Shown here piece by piece: positions 57,940 to 64,000 of a DNA stretch of 64,000 nt. The stretch comes from Ralstonia mannitolilytica (GTDB lineage: Bacteria > Pseudomonadota > Gammaproteobacteria > Burkholderiales > Burkholderiaceae): contig NZ_CAJPVG010000014.1 of assembly GCF_905397375.1 (NCBI RefSeq), positions 26,910 to 90,909 of the forward strand, given 5' to 3'. Numbering within the stretch: position 1 is the stretch's first letter; every line of letters begins with the position of its first letter. Under the pieces are notes generated by a model. The model did not search any database, had not been told where the DNA came from, and saw only the letters and a program-made list of their open reading frames with translations. Position numbers and translations under genes: made by a program.

Positions 57940-59195
57940 AACGCTTGCTAGGTGTGACTGCACTCAGCGCAATCCTATCCGCGTTGCGTATGGTAAGCGG
58001 GTTCGCCATTGCGAAAGTCATCGCCGTGTATACGGGGCCTAGTGGGATGGCCATGCTCGGCCAAGTACAGAGTCTCGTGGCGGCGCTTAACGGAATCGCC
58101 GCCGCTCCTGCTGGTAATGGCGTTGTGCGCTATACCGCTGAACATCATTCATGCGGATTTGATGCGTGCGCGCCGTGGTGGCGGGCAAGCTTGCGTTGGA
58201 TTCTGTGGCTGCTCGCTTCGATGATGCTGCTGGTGTGCTTCGCTGCCGTACCGCTGTCCGCATGGCTGTTCGCGAATGACCAGTACTTTTGGCTGATCAT
58301 CGTTGTAGCAATGGTTTTACCGCTGTCTGTGCTGAATGCGCTACTTGCTTCGGTCATCAATGGCTTACAGGACTACACGCGCTATATTGGTCTGGGCTTT
58401 CTTTCAGTGCTTGTTGCGACTGCCGTGATGCTGGGAATGATTGTCGCTTATCGATTGACCGGCGCTCTACTAGCAGCGGCTGTTTTTCCCGCCCTTTCTG
58501 GCTGCATCATGCTGGCCGGAAGCGCGCGACAGCCTTGGTTCAGGTTGGCCTACTGGGTCGGGAAAGTTGACCGCAAAGCATTGAGCGGTGTCGGAGCCTA
58601 TGTGGCCATGGCAATTACAAGCGCCATCTGTACACCGGTCGCCTTGGTATTGATACGTAAAATTCTCGTAGCCAGTGCCGATTGGAATGAGGCGGGACAG
58701 TGGCAAGCGGTTTACAAAATATCTGAAGCATATTTAGGGATTATTACACTGGGGCTTAGTACATACTACTTGCCGCGCTTATCGAAGCTGCAAGGTGACG
58801 AGGTTCGACGCGAGGTTATTGATACAGCGAAGATAATTATTCCAATTGTTATGGCTCTAGCGGTTGCCGTCTATTTGCTGCGTGATTTTGCAATCGAACT
58901 CCTATTCACTCGAAAATTCCAACAAGCGAGGGACTTATTTGGTGTGCAATTGCTCGGTGACGTGCTGAAAATCGCGAGCTGGTTAGTCGCTTATCCCATG
59001 TTATCGAGAGGTGCTGCGCGCTGGTTTATCGCGACAGAAATTACATTCTCTTTTTTGATGGCGATTCTGGCTTGGTTGTTGGTGCCGAAATATGGTGCTC
59101 AAGGCGCTAATCTGGCGTACGCGCTTAATTATTTTCTATATCTAATATTTTTGTTATGTAACTGGAAGAATGTCATGAATCCGAGGGTGGTTTGA
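57936..59195 (+). CDS. wzx: Wzx-type O-antigen/lipid-linked oligosaccharide flippase
   Basis: 419 residues with about 12 hydrophobic helices. The N-terminus (TALSAILSALRMVSGFAIAK) and the general pattern match WzxE-like proteins of the MATE/polysaccharide-transport group. It should flip the undecaprenyl-linked repeat unit to the periplasm. It overlaps the aminotransferase gene by 4 bases. Confidence 0.9.
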   Translation: MKRLLGVTALSAILSALRMVSGFAIAKVIAVYTGPSGMAMLGQVQSLVAALNGIAAAPAGNGVVRYTAEHHSCGFDACAPWWRASLRWILWLLASMMLLVCFAAVPLSAWLFANDQYFWLIIVVAMVLPLSVLNALLASVINGLQDYTRYIGLGFLSVLVATAVMLGMIVAYRLTGALLAAAVFPALSGCIMLAGSARQPWFRLAYWVGKVDRKALSGVGAYVAMAITSAICTPVALVLIRKILVASADWNEAGQWQAVYKISEAYLGIITLGLSTYYLPRLSKLQGDEVRREVIDTAKIIIPIVMALAVAVYLLRDFAIELLFTRKFQQARDLFGVQLLGDVLKIASWLVAYPMLSRGAARWFIATEITFSFLMAILAWLLVPKYGAQGANLAYALNYFLYLIFLLCNWKNVMNPRVV

Positions 59196-59350
59196 GTACG
59201 GCATTTTTTTGCGCAGATGGAGTTTTGGGTTTGGGGGTTCCATTAACCACGAGTCATCTTTTCCGTCTAGCAATGCATACCAAGTGAGATAATTGCGACC
59301 CTCTAAATCAGGGTGCATGATACCATCCTTTTCGGCGCTATTCTTGGAAT

Positions 59351-60487
59351 ATGAATATACTTTTGATTGGAGAGTACTCATCGGTCCATACAGAGCTGTC
59401 TAAGGCACTGACAAAAAAAGGGCACCGAGTTACCACCATTTCGGACGGGGACGGCTATAAGAACTTTCCGGCTGATATCCTGATTAAAGAGCCACCCACT
59501 TCCAGTGTTGGCAAGATCATTCGTAACTTCTCTGATTTCCTTGGCGTCAAGGGATTTGTTCTCTATTTGAAAAATCGAAAGGCGCTCTCTGGGCTTAGGG
59601 ATTTCGATGTTGTGCAGATCATCAACCCAGTCGCCATTCAACCTTTCGGTTCGATCGCAAACATTTTATTTTTAAGGGATATTTTTAAGAACAATAAAAA
59701 GGTATACCTTGCGGCGTTAGGCGACGATTTTAGTTGGGTAAGTGCATGCTTGCGAGGAAAGTTCAATTATTCCGCCCTTGATCGATTGAGGTTGAGGACA
59801 GTGGTGGAATATCGATATTCGCTGCGATATCTCTATGGGTTAGGCTATAGAGCATTGGACCGGTTTGTTAAAAAGAGATGCAGCGCAATAATACCGGGCC
59901 TTCTGGACTACTATCTTGCGCACGAAGGAGAGCGGCGAGTTTGTGGAGTCATCCCGCTCCCAATTGATGACGAATTGTTTGTTGCGCCAACAGCAGCAGA
60001 TAGGAAAATAAAGATCTTTCACGGCTGGCAAGTTGGCAAAGAAAATAAAAAGGGGAATGATATTCTCGACGCTGCAGCGCGTAGAATCGTTCAGGAGTTC
60101 GGCATAAATAGTGTAGAGTACACAGTCGCACAGAATCTCCCCTATTCCGAGTATATTCGGTTATTTCGGGATTGCGATATATTTTTAGATCAAGTGTTCA
60201 GCTATGACCGTGGTGTGAATGGTGCATTGGGTATGGCGCTTGGGAAGGTCGTGTTTTCTGGCTTTGAAAGAGTTGAACGACACCAGAAAGCAAGGCATGT
60301 GCAAATAAAGAAAATTGGCGTTAATGCGATTCCAGATGCAGACGCGATAGCAGCGTGCTTGCGAGAACTAATCGAGGACCGGGAGCTTATGGCTTCGATA
60401 AAGAAGCAGGCTTATGATTTCGCGTCGATGGAATATAGATCGAGTCGGGTTGTGGATAAATATATCAACCTATGGAATTCGGCCTAG
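59351..60487 (+). CDS. glycosyltransferase (GT4-like)
   Basis: 378 residues starting MNILLIGEYSSVHTELSKAL. A GT-B fold is suggested by a C-terminal half with FHGWQVGKENKKGNDILDAA and a late acidic/nucleotide region (ALGKVVFSGFERVERHQKA). The donor and acceptor are unknown. The gene is distinctly AT-rich. A 155-base gap separates it from wzx. Confidence 0.75.
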   Translation: MNILLIGEYSSVHTELSKALTKKGHRVTTISDGDGYKNFPADILIKEPPTSSVGKIIRNFSDFLGVKGFVLYLKNRKALSGLRDFDVVQIINPVAIQPFGSIANILFLRDIFKNNKKVYLAALGDDFSWVSACLRGKFNYSALDRLRLRTVVEYRYSLRYLYGLGYRALDRFVKKRCSAIIPGLLDYYLAHEGERRVCGVIPLPIDDELFVAPTAADRKIKIFHGWQVGKENKKGNDILDAAARRIVQEFGINSVEYTVAQNLPYSEYIRLFRDCDIFLDQVFSYDRGVNGALGMALGKVVFSGFERVERHQKARHVQIKKIGVNAIPDADAIAACLRELIEDRELMASIKKQAYDFASMEYRSSRVVDKYINLWNSA

Positions 60488-60488
60488 C

Positions 60489-61541
60489 ATGTTTTTCTAC
60501 ATAGTCTTGCAACTGTTCCTGGCTATCCCGCTATTGGTCGTCAAGCAAGCGCGGTTACCTAGAGCATTGACCGCGCTGTGCACACTTCCATTATTGTTTG
60601 CGTTGTCGCAGAAAGGGTTGGTAGGCACGGATACCTATACCTATGTCAAGATTATTGAAGACATAAATCTGGGCCTGCCTTTGGGCTATGGGTACGAGCC
60701 TGGATTCGTGATGCTTGTAAGGCTGATTCTTACGGTTACAGATGATCCCATAGCGGTAATTAACACTATCTCCGTGGCGTCGGTTGCGATTATTATATTT
60801 TCTATTCTGAGAAGTGATAATGTAAGGCAAGATGTAATATATTCTGTTGTTTTTTCCTACATAATATTGGATGTCGGAATGAACTCGATCCGATTTGGAG
60901 CGGCGCTCTCGCTATTTCTTCTAGGGGCGTCCTACAAGGAACAGAGTAGAATCCGCTCTTGGTTGCTTTTTTCCATCGCTCCGTTCTTTCAATTCACTGT
61001 CGTCTATTTGATATTTGGGGTTTTGTGCTTAGATTTTATGGAAGGTAAGCGGACGCGTGGAAACCGGGTGTTGCTATTTTTTTTCGGTGTACTTTTTTTC
61101 CTCGCGATTATTATTCTTTTCTGGGAAAACGTGAGAGAGAAGGTATCGATATATTTTGATGGTGGGTTTTCCTCTCCGGGCGCTGCATCGGGACTTGCGC
61201 CGTTTATTATGTCGTTGATATTGGTTTTTATTTCGTTTGTCGAACAAAAGAAAAGAATTGCAGCTATTCCATTTGCTGTTGCCGCAATTTGTTTTGCATT
61301 GGCTCAATATAGTTATATGTTTCTTCGTATTCTGCAGATGAATCTTGTCTTGTTGGCAATGGTGGTGGCTGCTACACCAGTGGGTATGGTAAAGCCGGCT
61401 AGGCACGGTCTAGTCAATTTCTTGGTCGTTGTTTTATTTTTCTTGGGGTGTTCATTTAAGATAAAAAATTTTCTAGATGAGCAGGCCGCCGGGTTGAGTG
61501 AATCGCCGTTTATACCTTACTCCACAAAGACGTCATTATGA
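60489..61541 (+). CDS. wzy: EpsG/Wzy-type polysaccharide polymerase
   Basis: 350 residues from an ATG 1 base after the preceding stop; an upstream in-frame ATG inside the glycosyltransferase was rejected. About ten membrane helices, with a large loop carrying EPGFVMLVRLIL and the motif SIRFGAALSLFLLGASYKE, typical of EpsG-like polymerases. It probably polymerises O-units in the periplasm. Confidence 0.82.
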   Translation: MFFYIVLQLFLAIPLLVVKQARLPRALTALCTLPLLFALSQKGLVGTDTYTYVKIIEDINLGLPLGYGYEPGFVMLVRLILTVTDDPIAVINTISVASVAIIIFSILRSDNVRQDVIYSVVFSYIILDVGMNSIRFGAALSLFLLGASYKEQSRIRSWLLFSIAPFFQFTVVYLIFGVLCLDFMEGKRTRGNRVLLFFFGVLFFLAIIILFWENVREKVSIYFDGGFSSPGAASGLAPFIMSLILVFISFVEQKKRIAAIPFAVAAICFALAQYSYMFLRILQMNLVLLAMVVAATPVGMVKPARHGLVNFLVVVLFFLGCSFKIKNFLDEQAAGLSESPFIPYSTKTSL

Positions 61542-62284
61542 TTTCCGTAATAATGGGTGTTTGTGCTGTTGATGATTATTTAAAGCTCGCTTTGGATAGC
61601 ATTACAAAACAAACTTACCAAGATTTTGAGCTGATAGTGATTGCGAATGGGCCTAGGCGGGACCTCGTGAAATTGGCTGTGGAACAACACTGTGGAGGTC
61701 TGGGCAAGGTGAGGGTCTATACAACTCCAATTGGCCAGCTATCTCATGCGCTGAATATTGGTATTGGGTATGCGCGCGGCGAATATATTGCTCGCATGGA
61801 CAGTGACGATGTGTCTCATCCAGAGCGCCTAGAGCGGCAGTTACGTTTTCTCGAAGAACGAAAACTAGATCTGGTTGGCTCAGATATCAATTTAATAGAC
61901 GAAAGCGGCACTCATATTGGAGTGCGTATTTATCCTAAAGGCGATGCTATTGATCGAAAGCTGCCGTTCTCCAATCCTTTTGCGCATAATACAGTTTTAG
62001 CCAAAAAGAGTGTTTTTATCGAGGCGAGAGGATATAACTCTGGTTTTAATTCAGAGGACTATGATCTGTGGCTTAGGGTAAAGCGACTTGGGGTTAGATG
62101 GGATAATATTCCTGAGGTCTTGTTGGATTATAGAATTCACAGTGGCGCTTCGCAGAGAAGATTGCTTGGATATGCTGAATGTACTGCTTTGGCGGTACGT
62201 GAATTTATTTTGGATAAGTCTGTGATTAATTTATTCGCCATTGGGTTTCATTTCTTCAAATCCTTGGTTAGGGCTAGAAAGTAG
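61538..62284 (+). CDS. family 2 glycosyltransferase
   Basis: 248 residues. The GT-A fold starts MISVIMGVCAVDDYLKLALD; the metal motif is ARMDSDDVSHPERLERQL. It ends with a short hydrophobic stretch. It overlaps the polymerase gene by 4 bases and is the last gene of the operon in this window. Confidence 0.9.
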   Translation: MISVIMGVCAVDDYLKLALDSITKQTYQDFELIVIANGPRRDLVKLAVEQHCGGLGKVRVYTTPIGQLSHALNIGIGYARGEYIARMDSDDVSHPERLERQLRFLEERKLDLVGSDINLIDESGTHIGVRIYPKGDAIDRKLPFSNPFAHNTVLAKKSVFIEARGYNSGFNSEDYDLWLRVKRLGVRWDNIPEVLLDYRIHSGASQRRLLGYAECTALAVREFILDKSVINLFAIGFHFFKSLVRARK

Positions 62285-62778
62285 AGGGGTATGGAGAAAT
62301 TACTTTTTTAACAGTGACCGAAATCACCGCCGTTGAGCAGCTTACTGTGTCGGCTAACGATGTAAACCGCTGATTTACGGCAATCTGCAGTCACTTGGAC
62401 ACTTCGGAGCACGTCATAATTGGCCTGCAATCAGACACTGATGCTGAGGTTAGGCGCCTCGCACAGCGTCGGCTCTTACATATTTTAGACAAGAATCTGA
62501 TGCTGCGTTGGCAACACCTGCTGACGCAGCCCTCATTCTTGGTTTTAGATTAGTGATTAGAGAAATCGGTTTTTTGAGTACAGCAGCGGTGGTATCGAGA
62601 AGCAGGTAGGTTGCCAGCGCAACGCAAAAACGCGGGAATGCTGTTGCATTATGGGAAATATCCCCTGCGCCCCTGTAGGAGTGGGTGCGGTGTTATTTTC
62701 AAGGAAACAATTTCGCTATGGTGATTGGTCGAAAATCGAGAAAGAGCACGAGCTCATGTGGGCATTGAGTAATGCCGT
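62285..62778. other. AT-rich gap between the polysaccharide operon and IS debris
   Basis: About 494 bases with no protein-like open frame. Small inverted segments occur (GATGCTGCGT and ACGCAGC near 62500). Sequence at 62320-62410 looks like the end of an old mobile element, but I cannot name it. Confidence 0.4.
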
Positions 62779-62960
62779 TCAGTTAAGGTCTTTCCGAAGA
62801 TATCGAAGGCCGTAACGAGCAGGACGGGCTTTGACGGCCCGATCGCATTTGCGGTGGGGCGGTTTACATTCATGAAGCGGCTTGAGGTGCTCGCGTAGGT
62901 GTTCGAGAACGGCGGGGAGCTTAGCTAACGCTGGCTTGCGTGAAAATGCCGGTGAAAATC
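62779..62960 (-). pseudogene. transposase C-terminal fragment
   Basis: The minus strand ends ARPARYGLRYLRKDLN followed by TGA at 62779. The basic, Arg/Lys/His-rich run upstream looks like a transposase tail, possibly IS4/IS5-related. No N-terminal part is present. The boundary with the next element near 62960 is a guess. Confidence 0.4.
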
Positions 62961-62988
62961 TGCTCACGTCACAATGAGAGAAACGACG

Positions 62989-63871
62989 ATGAGCACGAAG
63001 ATGAAAGGACACATCAAGCGTTGGACGGTCAAGCGCGAGAGCGCTGGTGCTGGGCATCATCAAAGGGGAGAAGACGCTCGCGGAGGCTAGCCGAGCCGCC
63101 GATCTGTCGCCCTCCGAGATCGAGCACTGGGTGGACAACGGCAAGCGCGGCGTGGAGACCGCACTGGGAGCCACCCCGCTTGACATGAAGGAGCAGTACG
63201 ACGGCAGATCAAGGATTTGCAGAAAGCAACCGGCGAGGCGCATGCTGGAGCTGCGCACCAGAAAAAAATGCAGTCCCTGCTGAGTGAGGACGACAAATAT
63301 CGAGATGATCCGCCAGGGACTGCAGGCCGAGGGCATTACTGTCTTGATCTCGAAGTTGTGCCGTTGATTTGAGCTGCCACGGCGCACCGTGTACTACCCC
63401 GACGTGAAGGCGGCCCCGAAGGTGCAAGCCCCGATTTGTAGGGCCGATCAAGGCGATGCTTGAGGAGCCGCCGTCATTCGGCTACCGCACCGTCGCGCAT
63501 CTGCTCAGGTTCAACAATAATACGATACAGCGCATCTTCCAACTGATGGACTGGCAGGTTCGCAAACGGCCCGTTGGCTTGCCCGACGCGTTCAGGCCAT
63601 GCTGTCAAAAGCCACGGCCGCGAACGAACGCCGTTCGACCGACATGTGCCGCACCTGGACTGGACGCGACGGTTGGGCGACCCTGGCACTGGTGATCGAT
63701 TGCCGCATGCGGGAGTTGCTCGGCTGGCATCTGTCGCGCAGCGGCCGCGCCCGCACCGCATCCAGTGCTCTGGAGCATGCGCTGATCGCCCGGTTCGGCA
63801 CGCTTGGGCGCGTGCCCAAACCGTTCCTGCTGCGAAGCGACAACGGTCTGGTCTTTACGAGCCGCAACTAC
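62989..63871 (+). pseudogene. IS3-family transposase (orfA/orfB), frameshifted and truncated
   Basis: Pieces of both orfs can be followed across several frames: orfA begins MSTKMKGHIKRWTVKRES, shifts near 63047 into LGIIKGEKTLAEASRAADL, and breaks again before QSLLSEDDK. OrfB shows LISKLCR then a TGA where Trp is expected, PPSFGYRTVAHLLRF, IQRIFQLMDWQVRKRPVG, then after another shift RRSTDMCRTW and LALVIDCRMRELLGWHLSRS, and LRSDNGLVFTSRNY. Two of the three DDE residues are visible; the glutamate region is missing because the element is cut off near 63871. Confidence 0.85.
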
Positions 63872-63944
63872 GGAGCCCCGAAGCTATGGCCGGACCTGTC
63901 AGCAATTTCGTGTTCAAGGCATAACATGCTCCCAAGGAGACCTT

Positions 63945-64000
63945 ATGCCTGGCAAACCGAAGACCAAGCCGGCCGATCTGCCGGCGATCCCCGCCGAACT
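63945..64000 (+). CDS. IS256-family transposase, N-terminal start (cut by window end)
   Basis: The frame reads MPGKPKTKPADLPAIPAEL to the window end, matching the common start of IS256-type (mutator) transposases. AAGGAGA lies 4 bases before the ATG. The element appears to have inserted into or beside the IS3-type pseudogene. Only 18 residues are visible, so intactness is unknown. Confidence 0.6.
   Translation, partial: MPGKPKTKPADLPAIPAE

Overview
The window looks like a high-G+C chromosomal segment of a beta-proteobacterium of the Ralstonia/Cupriavidus/Burkholderia group, most probably Ralstonia. The reasons are the hemL-rubredoxin-pilGHIJL order, the pyrR-pyrB-pyrC' cluster next to algH/ruvX, the pair of groESL operons, the tad pilus cluster and the general codon use. 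The genus is my inference from gene order and protein character; nothing was searched.

Layout. (1) 1-11.4 kb, stress region: the end of an AI-2E-family permease, a small wHTH-like protein, two Hsp20 genes behind a sigma32-type promoter, an unknown gene, a second groES-groEL pair without CIRCE, a three-gene periplasmic FAD dehydrogenase (subunit 3, GMC flavoprotein, diheme cytochrome c), a small exported protein, a repeat-rich gene-free stretch, and the main groES-groEL operon with a perfect CIRCE. (2) 11.5-13.7 kb: a YjgN-like membrane protein and an M48 metalloprotease. (3) 13.7-28.1 kb, minus strand: a tad/Flp pilus cluster (two Flp pilins, prepilin peptidase, CpaB, secretin, short lipoprotein, TadZ, TadA, TadB, TadC, TadE, TadG). 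It runs without a clear break into a three-gene GT87-GtrB-GtrA glycosylation cassette. (4) 28.7-34 kb: two TPM-domain proteins with LemA, a DapA-family enzyme, a MITE-like inverted-repeat element, hemL and rubredoxin. (5) 34.3-44.3 kb: the pilGHIJL chemosensory system for type IV pili, ending in a very large CheA hybrid kinase. (6) 44.3-52.3 kb: photolyase, rsuA, algH, ruvX, pyrR, pyrB, a metal-ligand-less dihydroorotase homologue, plsC and apaH. (7) 52.5-62.3 kb: an O-antigen/surface-polysaccharide operon (rfbBDAC, a 3-acetamido-3,6-dideoxyhexose branch, Wzx, Wzy and glycosyltransferases), visibly AT-richer from about 53.6 kb on and probably acquired. (8) 62.3-64 kb: insertion-sequence debris, namely a transposase tail, a multiply frameshifted IS3-type transposase and the start of an IS256-type transposase.

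How the parts work together. The heat-shock genes carry two control logics: HrcA/CIRCE at the main groESL operon, and sigma32-like sites at the Hsp20 genes and the second groESL. The tad cluster builds a surface fibre, and the attached gtr-type cassette could decorate it or another envelope glycan. The pil-chp genes control a different pilus, type IV, whose structural genes are not here. The rfb operon supplies dTDP-L-rhamnose and a dTDP-3-acetamido sugar to a Wzx/Wzy pathway. No tRNA, rRNA, CRISPR array or replication origin was seen.
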